From Marinoscillum sp964351625 (GTDB lineage: Bacteria > Bacteroidota > Bacteroidia > Cytophagales > Cyclobacteriaceae): DNA of 64,000 nucleotides. The position numbers and the translations under genes were made by a program. The stretch spans positions 1 to 64,000 of the forward strand of contig CAYGOV010000016.1 of the NCBI GenBank assembly GCA_964351625.1. The letters are read 5' to 3'. Below the pieces are notes generated by a model that was given only the letters and a program-made list of their open reading frames with translations, was not told where the DNA came from and ran no database searches. This document shows, in pieces, positions 10,538-19,105 of the stretch; position 1 is the stretch's first letter; the number at the start of each line of letters is the position of its first letter.

Positions 10538-11106
10538 GGAATCGTTTGAAAAATTGTTAAGCTCAAATAAATTAATCTGCAAAAATTGAAATTACTATTT
10601 CAAGAATTAATATGTTTTTTTTTGGGCTCAAGAAAACATATGCAGCAAATACTAACAATAAAATTAAGCTGTTAACCATTCATCATAAGATAATTTTAGA
10701 TGAATGGGCACTAAATTCAGACTAACAGTCATGTCTTAAAGTTTAATAGTTTAATCACAACTAAACACAGAATAGTACAAACCATTTTTTCTTTAAATGT
10801 AGCTTTAAGGAAATACGATGGACTGTACATAATTGGATTATTTCTAACTTGAATAGCGCTTTAAACATACCCTAAACCCTGCTAATTCTAGCTTTCAAAA
10901 GGGCTTGAACCTACTGTTTATGAGTCTGCTAGCAAACAGACTCACCTCTGATGTATATTCAATCAATTAACAAAATTACCCTTGAGGGCTGTGGGATGAA
11001 ATAGACCTTAAGGTTCAAATACTCTAGAAAAAGCCGATAAAGGGCTTCATAGTTAGATTTAAACAACCATTGTTTTCATATTTGGCAAAATAAAAAGACC
11101 TCATGT
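10538..11106. other. Divergent intergenic region with one clear hairpin
   Basis: This gap of about 570 bases separates the giant adhesin (minus) from the histidine kinase (plus), so both promoters should lie here. No exact TAnnTTTG box was found on either strand. The clearest structure is a perfect 8-bp stem TGAGTCTG (10921-10928) with CAGACTCA (10937-10944) around an 8-nt loop. It is not followed by a T-run, so it is not a typical terminator. It could be a regulatory or 5'-leader structure. Nothing else is recognised. Confidence 0.5.
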
Positions 11107-13158
11107 ATGGGTAGAGTCAATACAGCCAGCACTCAAGAAAAGTCAGTAATCAATAATTTCACTTTAGCAGAGGTCATAGTTGACCAGATAGCTACTAGAT
11201 TATCTAAAGCGATGGTGTGCATTTCGCTTTTACTATTTTTCGTCATTAATTCTGAAGCAGCTAACAAAGAACAAACCGACACGATCAAGTACAGTATAGA
11301 TCAGGTAGAAACCTTTATTTTGAAGGACAAAAAGGACTCGGCGGCCATCGTTCTGAGCCACTTACCAACAACAGCATACACCTCTACGCTCTCAAGAATT
11401 ATCCAAGATCCTGAGCCCAGCTATGATGATCTACTGGCTCTGATCACAAATGTAAACGACCAAAATGTGGTAGATTATAAGCAACTATCTCATTACATAG
11501 ACACAGAGGTAAAGGCGCCTTCTCAGAATGATGAAATCAATATGAACTACGTAGAGATTTTATGGCTCAACTGTTCCATTGCCCGAAGTGAAATTTTAGA
11601 CCTCAATAGAGCTTCAAAACTGAACGAAAAACTAGAGCAATATATAAGTCGCTTTGATCCACAAGATAGTGATGTAAAACGTGCGTCAGTGCTGGCTAAC
11701 ACACATAAAATAGTGATGGCTCAAATCAGAAATGATACCGAAAAAGGCAAGGCATTATGCAAAGAAAGTGAAGAGATAGCTCGTGCCCTCAATGATACTA
11801 GCCTAATCATTCTCTCTTTGTACCACTACACTGACTTTTTGATAAATGAAAACAAGCTTGATGAATATATAGCCATTAGCGAAAGGTGTTACCAACTCGA
11901 CCAAAACAGAACAGAGCAGAGCTCTTATTATGTGGGCAATCTCCAACACTTATTAAATGCCTATATCTATAAAGGTGGATTTGACTCGCGTGTTGCAGAA
12001 TTATTAGAGGAGCTCTACCACATTAAGACGGGTAGATTTTTCAGCTATTCATTGTATGCTCAATTCCTCTCATCAATACCTGTGGATAGTAAAATAACCA
12101 AGGATATATTGAGGATGTTCAAAGTTGACAATATTGAGGAATTCTGTAACCTCATATACTCTGAATCGGAAAATGAGGTCAACCTTAACGAACTGGTGTT
12201 TTTGTTGCAAAAATGTTCTCGTGCTCTTATTCATGCAGAATACTATGAAGCTGGGATCAATTACATGTCTGAGGCTACGGCAGTCAGCAAAAGAATATAC
12301 ACAGAAGAGCTCGCTCAACAACTAGCTGACTATGAAACAAGCTTAGTTGTGAAAGAAAAAGAGATGGAAATAGAACATGAACGTGAAAGAGCGTCTCTTT
12401 ATGTGATTATAGCCACACTCTCTTTTGTCTTGTTACTACTGACTATCGGTTGGCTTTTCTACAGCCTATCTAGGTCCAAAACCCTTAAAATACAGAATGA
12501 AAAAATAAGTCTACAGAATGAAAAGATCGAAAAGAGCGAAGAACAAAAGGGTATTCTTCTGAAAGAGCTTCAACACCGGGTGAAAAACAATTTCCAGATT
12601 ATATTAAATCTATTGGAAATGCAAGGTCTAAATCTTGAAAATGAAGAGGCACAAAGTGCCTTGCGTGAAGCAAAAAACAGAATCAAGTCAATGGCTTTCA
12701 TCCATAAAACGCTTATTCAAAACACTGATTTGAATATTCGATTTGACGAATATGTCAAAAAACTGGTGAATGAAATAACCTACTCCTTTAATCTCACACC
12801 TGACCCGTCATTGGAGATAGATATTCCAAAACTAAATTTGGACATGGACACAGCAATACCAATAGGACTTATTTTGAATGAACTGGTCACCAATGCATTT
12901 AAATATGGGTTCCAAGCTGATAAAAAGATGCTGACAGTGAGGATCAAAGAAAAAGATATAACGGGAAGCTATTGCCTATGTATAAGTGATAACGGACCAG
13001 GAATATCGGAGAACCAAAACTCCACTGAGAATACTAGTCTCGGATTAAAGCTTGTTTCTAGATTGGCAAAACAACTGCACGGAGAATTTAACATACTTCC
13101 ATCTCAAGAGTGCTCACTTCAGGTCACATTCAAAGATAAAGTCGGTCGAGGTAACTAA
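11107..13158 (+). CDS. Membrane sensor histidine kinase (HisKA_2 type) with helical N-terminal sensor
   Basis: This 683-residue protein has a hydrophobic N-terminal segment (MVCISLLLFFVINSEA, from residue 36) and a long, probably periplasmic, helical region reminiscent of degenerate TPRs. One strong membrane segment lies at about 431-454, followed by a coiled stretch and a HisKA_2 dimerisation box ELQHRVKNNFQ with phosphoacceptor H490. The HATPase has an N-box NELVTNAFKYGF and a G-box DNGPGI. It should autophosphorylate and pass phosphate to a response regulator. The convergent regulator whose stop codon lies 12 bases away is the obvious candidate. The start is uncertain: ATG 11212 would put the signal segment at the N-terminus but leave it without positive charge. 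The kinase identity is clear; the signal sensed is unknown. Confidence 0.9.
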   Translation: MGRVNTASTQEKSVINNFTLAEVIVDQIATRLSKAMVCISLLLFFVINSEAANKEQTDTIKYSIDQVETFILKDKKDSAAIVLSHLPTTAYTSTLSRIIQDPEPSYDDLLALITNVNDQNVVDYKQLSHYIDTEVKAPSQNDEINMNYVEILWLNCSIARSEILDLNRASKLNEKLEQYISRFDPQDSDVKRASVLANTHKIVMAQIRNDTEKGKALCKESEEIARALNDTSLIILSLYHYTDFLINENKLDEYIAISERCYQLDQNRTEQSSYYVGNLQHLLNAYIYKGGFDSRVAELLEELYHIKTGRFFSYSLYAQFLSSIPVDSKITKDILRMFKVDNIEEFCNLIYSESENEVNLNELVFLLQKCSRALIHAEYYEAGINYMSEATAVSKRIYTEELAQQLADYETSLVVKEKEMEIEHERERASLYVIIATLSFVLLLLTIGWLFYSLSRSKTLKIQNEKISLQNEKIEKSEEQKGILLKELQHRVKNNFQIILNLLEMQGLNLENEEAQSALREAKNRIKSMAFIHKTLIQNTDLNIRFDEYVKKLVNEITYSFNLTPDPSLEIDIPKLNLDMDTAIPIGLILNELVTNAFKYGFQADKKMLTVRIKEKDITGSYCLCISDNGPGISENQNSTENTSLGLKLVSRLAKQLHGEFNILPSQECSLQVTFKDKVGRGN

Positions 13159-13170
13159 GGATAAATAGAA

Positions 13171-13803
13171 CTAATTCATATTTTTAATCCATTTTTGATT
13201 CTCGATTACCCACTTTAGCAACGAATGAGTTTCACCTTGCAAATCGAGTTTAGCACAGATATTGTGCCTGTGATTTTTCACAGTACTTTGGCTTACAAAC
13301 AACTTATCCGCAATTTCCTTAGTCGATAAGTTTTCACCTATAAGTACCAATATTTTTTTTTCTGATTCTGTGAAACTAATACCCATCCTTCCGCGCTCTT
13401 CTGCTTGATGGTTGATATTCTTTGCATAACTATGATAAGCTAGCTCTACCGCAGTGAAAATACTTGCTGGCTCATAAGGTTTGACAATGTATCCATCAGG
13501 ATTGACTGATTTTACTTGACCAAGCGTTTTATTATCTGAGTATGCAGTCACGAAAATAATCGGGATATTTAGTTCTTGACGAACATGTTTGGCAAGATCA
13601 ATGCCTGTATTTTGAGTCTTTAGGTTGATATCCAAAACTATAAGCTCAATTGGTTCGGTACTCAATCTTTTTACGGCCTCAGCATATGACAAGGCAGGCT
13701 CTAATGGATCATAACCGAGCCTTTTGAGAACGGTACAAAGATTATCAGCGATGATTACTTCATCGTCCACAACTAAAATTTTTAAGGGAAAATTGGTTTT
13801 CAC
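13171..13803 (-). CDS. Two-component response regulator, REC + LuxR/NarL-type HTH
   Basis: The receiver domain occupies residues 1-120, with the acidic pair D13/D14, phosphoacceptor D58 (LIVLDIN), T86 and K108 (IVKPY). After a linker, a LuxR-type helix-turn-helix (about 144-205) carries the hallmark LSTKEIADKLFVSQSTVKNH. It should bind DNA as a phosphorylation-dependent dimer. It converges tail-to-tail on the HisKA_2 kinase with 12 bases between the stops. Such an arrangement is unusual for a cognate pair, but no other free regulator lies nearby. The partner assignment is inference; the domain calls are secure. Confidence 0.93.
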   Translation of the reverse strand: MKTNFPLKILVVDDEVIIADNLCTVLKRLGYDPLEPALSYAEAVKRLSTEPIELIVLDINLKTQNTGIDLAKHVRQELNIPIIFVTAYSDNKTLGQVKSVNPDGYIVKPYEPASIFTAVELAYHSYAKNINHQAEERGRMGISFTESEKKILVLIGENLSTKEIADKLFVSQSTVKNHRHNICAKLDLQGETHSLLKWVIENQKWIKNMN

Positions 13804-14158
13804 TTTTTACTCATTTCGTGGATTATACAATTAAGATGTGACTTGAAATTATATTTAAGAAAGCCGAAGCATAGATAATTTTAGATGAGATGGCATTTTT
13901 CTTAGTTAAACAGAGGAGTCTTTTAATTGTTCAACTAATTATTAGACTAATTCAATATCAAAACTAAGAGCTAAAAGGCTATTTCGACTAATTAAGGAAT
14001 TGAAAAACATTCGTATAAAACATCTTATAAGCTCCATAAAACGAGATTTAGAAAAATATATTAACATCCGATTCTCATTGGATATTAAATCAAAGAAACA
14101 CACAATTCTTAAGATTAGATTTGCTCAGATTTTAAGCTTATTTCTTTACTCTTTTACC

Positions 14159-14539
14159 ATGCCAGATTTCAAAAAATACTTCATCATACCAGCGGCTCCC
14201 GAAGAGCTTTATGCTGCCCTGACTTTTAAACCTACCATCGAACTATGGACAGGCTCACCGGCAGTTTTCACAGCGGAGGTGGGAAGTGAATTTTCCTTAT
14301 GGGATGATAATATTTCTGGCAACAATAGAATTTTGGAGCCTGGAAAATTAATTGAACAAGAATGGTATTTTGGCGAGAGAGATCAGCCATCTATCGTACG
14401 AATGAAATTACATGATCATCCAAAAGGTACTTCTTTAGAAGTAAATCATACCAATATCCCAGAGGAAGACTTTGATGACATTGTCGCAGGTTGGCAAGAA
14501 ATGTATATTGGTTCTCTCATGGATTTTTATAGAGACTAG
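14159..14539 (+). CDS. AHSA1/START-like (SRPBCC) domain protein
   Basis: This is a small 126-residue protein. It begins with the typical family start (MPDFKKYFIIPAAPEELYAA) and continues with FKPTIELWTGSPA and a tail containing GWQEMYIGSLMDF, the closing helix of AHSA1-type START folds. The frame is open upstream to a TTG at 14000, but those 53 extra residues are basic, AT-rich and unlike the family, so ATG 14159 is chosen. Members bind hydrophobic ligands or act as Hsp90-activator-like proteins; the ligand cannot be told here. It stands alone between a response regulator and a PAS protein. Confidence 0.8.
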   Translation: MPDFKKYFIIPAAPEELYAALTFKPTIELWTGSPAVFTAEVGSEFSLWDDNISGNNRILEPGKLIEQEWYFGERDQPSIVRMKLHDHPKGTSLEVNHTNIPEEDFDDIVAGWQEMYIGSLMDFYRD

Positions 14540-14751
14540 CCCTTACCTTTTCTTAACTAAATACCATTCATAAAATTTATTCAATTGTGCATCGATAGCA
14601 CTTATAATATCACTAATTAACATCCGATTAAACGTTTGTGTAGTAGCATTCAGAACCGAATGCAGCTATAAAATCAATTTCCTCTAAAAAAGTAAAGATT
14701 TTATAACCAAAGCTCACCGCCACGCCGAGTTAACTACAAATACTATCAGTA

Positions 14752-15582
14752 ATGAAATGGTTAAAATTTGAAAGTCCTAATAGACTATTTAAATATTTCC
14801 ATGCCGTTATTATTCCAAAGTTGCAGCGCATGACAGAGCACGAAGTTGAACTTCAAGAGTTTTTTGATAACATAAAAAATGTCCTATTTAAGATCAAGGT
14901 AGAACCGGGTGATGGCATTAGAAAGTACCGTTATCGCTACCTAATGATCAATCATACCTTCTGCCATCGTATAGGTAAAAGCAAAAACGAAATAGTAGGT
15001 AAAAGTATAGACGAGATTCTCCCTGAAGCCGCCTTAGACCAAACCTATGCGAGATATCAAGAAGCCATCGACTCGGGAAAAAGATTTTCTTGGGAAATGA
15101 CAATAGACTTTAAGCTGGGGCAAACTGACGGCACTATCACTATTAACCCACATTTCGATCAGAATGGTAATTGTGAATATATCATTGGGTCTATATATGA
15201 TCTTACGGCTGTGAGTAAAGCCCAATATCAGTTACGCAGAGCAGAGTTGCTTTCTAAAGCTTTTTTTGATGACTCTTTTGATCCCATTCTAGTCTTCGAT
15301 AATAGTGGGACATGCGTCAGGGCCAATAAAGCATCAGAGGAAGTATTTGGATACTCAGATTCAGAAATGATGGGAATGGATTTCACCAAGTTCCTGCCAA
15401 GGGATGAGCACCTAAATTTTAACTTATCCGAACTAGAGAAAAAACAAATGTTCTCTAAAGAAATCCTCTTGCTGACCAAATCAAACCAATCACTTAGCTT
15501 CCATTATCGTGTATCTGATCTTAATTCTGAATTGAAAGTGGTGACACTTTCTGAAGTAAGCTCAAAGACCAAGTCATTATAA
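14752..15582 (+). CDS. PAS-PAS protein with no output domain
   Basis: This 276-residue protein is built from two PAS modules. The first spans about residues 30-145 (INHTFCHRIGKSKNEIVGKS and a PAC-like tail ending IIGSIYDLTAV). The second spans about 160-265 (ILVFDNSGTCVRANKASEEV, FGYSDSEMMGMDFTKF). No kinase, GGDEF or DNA-binding domain follows before the stop. It could be a signalling adaptor or a sensor that acts on a kinase encoded elsewhere; a kinase truncated at its C-terminus is less likely because the stop follows a natural domain end. The start could also be ATG 14830 (MTEHEVELQEFF), which removes a poorly conserved-looking basic leader. Function unknown. Confidence 0.75.
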   Translation: MKWLKFESPNRLFKYFHAVIIPKLQRMTEHEVELQEFFDNIKNVLFKIKVEPGDGIRKYRYRYLMINHTFCHRIGKSKNEIVGKSIDEILPEAALDQTYARYQEAIDSGKRFSWEMTIDFKLGQTDGTITINPHFDQNGNCEYIIGSIYDLTAVSKAQYQLRRAELLSKAFFDDSFDPILVFDNSGTCVRANKASEEVFGYSDSEMMGMDFTKFLPRDEHLNFNLSELEKKQMFSKEILLLTKSNQSLSFHYRVSDLNSELKVVTLSEVSSKTKSL

Positions 15583-15774
15583 GCAGCCCTATTTCGATGT
15601 ACCTTGTTTGCAGAGATTCCTAAGTTTGGACAAAACGTCAACTCACTAATTCTCCTATATTTTTTTACATTACTTCATCATAGAGGCAGTCTATAACTAC
15701 TTTCGAAAATGAGAAAGTGAAAATACAACTGAAATACGACGAGAATGACCCTCTCTGTGGATTGGCTTTCGAGC

Positions 15775-15782
15775 TAAGTTTG
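15775..15782 (+). promoter_or_regulatory. Candidate Bacteroidota -7 box upstream of the GH2 gene
   Basis: TAAGTTTG matches the TAnnTTTG -7 consensus exactly and lies 23 bases before the ATG at 15806. No convincing -33 TTG is seen at the usual spacing. A second, looser box TACTTTCG occurs at 15698-15705. Confidence 0.35.
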
Positions 15783-15805
15783 ACTTTGCAAAGTTTCTGA
15801 ACAAC

Positions 15806-18124
15806 ATGAAAAAAGGCTTTATCTTTATCCCCATACTTGGTTTGTGCTTTTGGTTGATTTTCAATAACCAAAACGAGCCTCAAGGCATTACCCAGAATCG
15901 AATTGAGTCCTCCCTCAATGCAGATTGGCTTTTCAAAATGGAAGGTGAGATTGGGAATTGGGATTCTATAAACCTTCCACATACGCCCAGGATTGAACCA
16001 CTCGTGGTAAACGACCAATGGCAGGGTGAAATGTGGTATCAAAAAACGCTTTTGATCAATGATGATAGTAAACGCTATTTCTTAGAGTTTGAAGGGGTCA
16101 TGACTGAATGCGAAGTATGGTTAAATGAGATCTCACTTGGTACCCATCAAGGAGGATACCTGCCGTTCATTTTTGACATTACCGAAAGGTTGAATTACAA
16201 TGCTGAAAACAACCTCAAAGTCTATGTGAAGAATGAAGATAATGCAGATGTGCCTCCTGGAAAAAGTCTGGAAACACTAGATTTCAACACTTATGGAGGT
16301 ATTTATAGATCAGTAAATTTAATCGCCACTAACACTCTTCATATCACACATCCTCTAGAGATTGAAAACACAATGGGTGGCGGAATAATCGCGCATTTTG
16401 AAGAAGTAAATCCGGAAGCGGCAAAAGGCTCCATTCGCGTGAGCGTGAAGAACAGTGGCAATGAAAGTACTATCGCCAAGCTAAACCTCACATTAACGGA
16501 CGCTTCGGGGACTTCCCATGTTTTTCTGTCCGACGAAATAACTCTTGAAACAGGCAGCGCCCAAACCATGAATATCCCTGTTGAGATTAAGTATCCAAAA
16601 CTTTGGTCGACCTCCGTGCCCGAACTTTACACAATGGATGTTGCCGTCTATCAAGATAATTTAAAAGTTGATGCTCAGTCGATCAAGATTGGGATCCGGG
16701 ATATTGAGCTCAGTGCTGATGGCTTCTTCCTAAATGGAGAGAAAATCTACATCCGTGGTACCAACAGACACCAGGAATATCCATACATCGGGTATGCGCT
16801 TTCCAAAAATGCCAACTATAGAGATGCGGTGATGATCAAACAAGCAGGCTTTGATTTTGTGCGGTTATCGCATTATCCGCAAGATGAGAGCTTCCTAAAT
16901 GCTTGTGACGAATTGGGAATATTGGTAATGGATGCCATCCCCGGTTGGCAATTCATTGGCGGAGAGACTTTCGTCAAAAACTCCTTTCAAAACATCAGAG
17001 AAGTGGCCCGAGTAGATCGCAATCACCCTAGTGTAGTTTTTTGGGAAGTATCACTCAACGAGTCTGGAATGGACGACACCTACATGAAAGAGGCCAATCG
17101 AATCCTGCGAGAGGAACTTCCCTTTGATGACACCTACACTGCCGGCTGGATCGATCACCCTGCTTATGACCTTTATATCCCTGCGAGACAGCACGGAAAA
17201 GCTCCTGACTACTGGAAAGATTACAAGGACAACTCAAGACCTTTGTTCATAGCGGAGTACGGTGACTGGGAGTATTATGCACAAAATGCTGGCTTTGATC
17301 AAAAGTCCTTCAAGGACCTAAAAGAAGACGAGCGGACAAGTAGACAACTCCGTACTCACGGCGAAAAAAGATTGCTTCAGCAGGCGTTCAACTTTCAAGA
17401 GGCCGCGAATTCCAACCGACGCGCCTCCAACACCATCGGGCATGCCAATTGGCTGATGTTTGACTACAATAGAGGGTATGCGCCTGATATAGAATCTTCT
17501 GGCATTAGCGACATCTTTCGCATTCCAAAGTTTGCTTACTATTTCTACCAAAGTCAAAGGCCACCAGCAGATACGCTTGCGCTAAAAGATGGCACTGGAC
17601 CAATGGTGAAAATCGCCTCCTTTTGGGAAAAAGACGCAAATCTAAACCTTAGGATTTACAGCAATTGCGAGGAAGTGGCGCTCTATGTAAATGATCGATT
17701 GGCAGAACGAAAAATGGCAACAAAAGACAAATACAGTGACGAACTGGCCTTCCCTCCTTTCCAGTTTGATCTTGGAAAATATGAAAACAGTACACTGAAA
17801 GCCATAGGCTATATCGCTGGTATGGAAGTAGCATTGGATGTAGTAAATACACCTCTCGAGCCCACTGCCGTTCGGGTAAAGTTGGAAAACAATTACAGCA
17901 AAGCACCTGATACCAATGACGTCATCTTTGTCTATGCGCAGATCACCGACACCAATGGAACCATCGTACCATCTGCGACAGGTGCTATCCAATTTGATCT
18001 AGAAGGGACTGGTGAATTGATAGGTGAAAATCCAGTACGCGCAGAAGCTGGTATTGCTACGGTACTATTTCGAGGTGATCCGAGTACTGTTCAAATCAGT
18101 GCGCGAATGGTGGAGATGGAGTAA
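15806..18124 (+). CDS. Glycoside hydrolase family 2 (beta-galactosidase/glucuronidase-like), exported
   Basis: This 772-residue protein has an N-terminal hydrophobic export segment (residues 4-20). The sugar-binding jelly-roll domain spans about 35-180 (TYGGIYRSV), an Ig-like domain follows to about 300, and then the TIM barrel (RGTNRHQEYP at 317-326, RLSHYPQDE). The acid/base is probably E419 in VSLNESG and the nucleophile E484 in FIAEYGDW, both in expected GH2 contexts. The C-terminal part is Ig-like (DUF4982/invasin-like). It should remove beta-linked galactosyl, glucuronosyl or similar residues from glycans in the periplasm or at the surface; the substrate cannot be read from sequence. 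No SusC/SusD pair or sulfatase adjoins it, so it is not in a classical polysaccharide-utilisation locus. Confidence 0.9.
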   Translation: MKKGFIFIPILGLCFWLIFNNQNEPQGITQNRIESSLNADWLFKMEGEIGNWDSINLPHTPRIEPLVVNDQWQGEMWYQKTLLINDDSKRYFLEFEGVMTECEVWLNEISLGTHQGGYLPFIFDITERLNYNAENNLKVYVKNEDNADVPPGKSLETLDFNTYGGIYRSVNLIATNTLHITHPLEIENTMGGGIIAHFEEVNPEAAKGSIRVSVKNSGNESTIAKLNLTLTDASGTSHVFLSDEITLETGSAQTMNIPVEIKYPKLWSTSVPELYTMDVAVYQDNLKVDAQSIKIGIRDIELSADGFFLNGEKIYIRGTNRHQEYPYIGYALSKNANYRDAVMIKQAGFDFVRLSHYPQDESFLNACDELGILVMDAIPGWQFIGGETFVKNSFQNIREVARVDRNHPSVVFWEVSLNESGMDDTYMKEANRILREELPFDDTYTAGWIDHPAYDLYIPARQHGKAPDYWKDYKDNSRPLFIAEYGDWEYYAQNAGFDQKSFKDLKEDERTSRQLRTHGEKRLLQQAFNFQEAANSNRRASNTIGHANWLMFDYNRGYAPDIESSGISDIFRIPKFAYYFYQSQRPPADTLALKDGTGPMVKIASFWEKDANLNLRIYSNCEEVALYVNDRLAERKMATKDKYSDELAFPPFQFDLGKYENSTLKAIGYIAGMEVALDVVNTPLEPTAVRVKLENNYSKAPDTNDVIFVYAQITDTNGTIVPSATGAIQFDLEGTGELIGENPVRAEAGIATVLFRGDPSTVQISARMVEME

Positions 18125-18213
18125 ACCTCTTGAGTTTGACGGCAGAGAATTGGCAGTTGAATCAACTAACTTAATATCTGCTATTTTTAAGGTGATAAGT
18201 AGGTAGCAATTCC

Positions 18214-19032
18214 ATGTCACAAACCTTAAAGTCCTTTTCGAACATCAAGCTTTCAAAGTCTGGAAAAACCGAGCGGTGGTTTGCTTTTGTGGCCTTAGTC
18301 ATTGGGTTGGCTATCTTTCAGGATTATCTATTTAGCCAATTTCAAAACACTGGATTTTACCTCTCAGAATCACTCCTATACAACAGCATATGGCTCTTCT
18401 TCCTTCCATTGGGCATTTTAGAGTTGAGAGTCTTGAAGCGATTCCCCATTGAAAGTAAAACCAAGAAAGGAATTGGTCTGCTAGCCCTCGGTGCAATATT
18501 CAGCCTCCTTCATATTCTGATTTTCTCAGCATTCTTTGTTGCTGTCAGTTTCCTGGTTTTTTCCCCTTCACACAATTTTTCACACATCTTTTCTAGCGCA
18601 CTTTCCAACCAGCTTTATATTCTTTTTCTATTCTATGCTGCTTTCCCATTAGTAATCCAGCTCATTGGCAAAAGCAAAAAGCAGAACTCCATAGAAGCTC
18701 AGAAATACTCCAATCACATTCAAGTGAAAGCAATAGGCAGTCTCAAGACTATCCCTTCTGAATCGATAGTGATGATAGCCACCGACAAGCCCTATACTAT
18801 TGTTTTTACGGAAAGTGGAAAGTATCACGATGATCGTACCTTAAAAGATTTTGAGTCGCTTCTTGATCCTCAATATTTCCATCGTGCGCACAGATCTGTG
18901 ATGATCAATTCCAGGCATGTCAGTGAATTGAAGTCTCGTCAAAATGGGGACTATGATGCCTTGTTAGACAATGGCGAAACTGTAAGGCTCAGTAGACATC
19001 TTAGGCATAAATGGTCGCAGCTACTCCACTGA
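18214..19032 (+). CDS. Membrane-anchored LytTR-domain transcriptional regulator
   Basis: This 272-residue protein has about four transmembrane helices in residues 22-155. It continues into a cytoplasmic LytTR DNA-binding domain (about 170-272) with IPSESIVMIATDKPYTIVF, the conserved FHRAHRSVMIN and a final VRLSRHLRHKW. There is no receiver domain, so the membrane part is the presumed sensor or is controlled by a membrane partner. The gene lies 73 bases upstream of the dioxygenase-like lipoprotein in the same orientation, and regulating that gene or its own operon is the natural guess. The architecture is clear; signal and targets are unknown. Confidence 0.88.
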   Translation: MSQTLKSFSNIKLSKSGKTERWFAFVALVIGLAIFQDYLFSQFQNTGFYLSESLLYNSIWLFFLPLGILELRVLKRFPIESKTKKGIGLLALGAIFSLLHILIFSAFFVAVSFLVFSPSHNFSHIFSSALSNQLYILFLFYAAFPLVIQLIGKSKKQNSIEAQKYSNHIQVKAIGSLKTIPSESIVMIATDKPYTIVFTESGKYHDDRTLKDFESLLDPQYFHRAHRSVMINSRHVSELKSRQNGDYDALLDNGETVRLSRHLRHKWSQLLH

Positions 19033-19105
19033 GACCATACCAGACTCCACTGGGCAAAACATTGGCTTAGATACCCTCAATAGCATAATTCGATCACTAC
19101 TTTCG

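Noticed and set aside
14000..14158. N-terminal extension of the AHSA1-like protein from TTG 14000
   Set aside because: The 53 extra residues are basic, AT-rich and unlike the family; the START-like fold begins exactly at ATG 14159.
17055..17992. Minus-strand open frames inside the GH2 gene
   Set aside because: They are antisense to a well-conserved enzyme with catalytic residues in place and show no family features.
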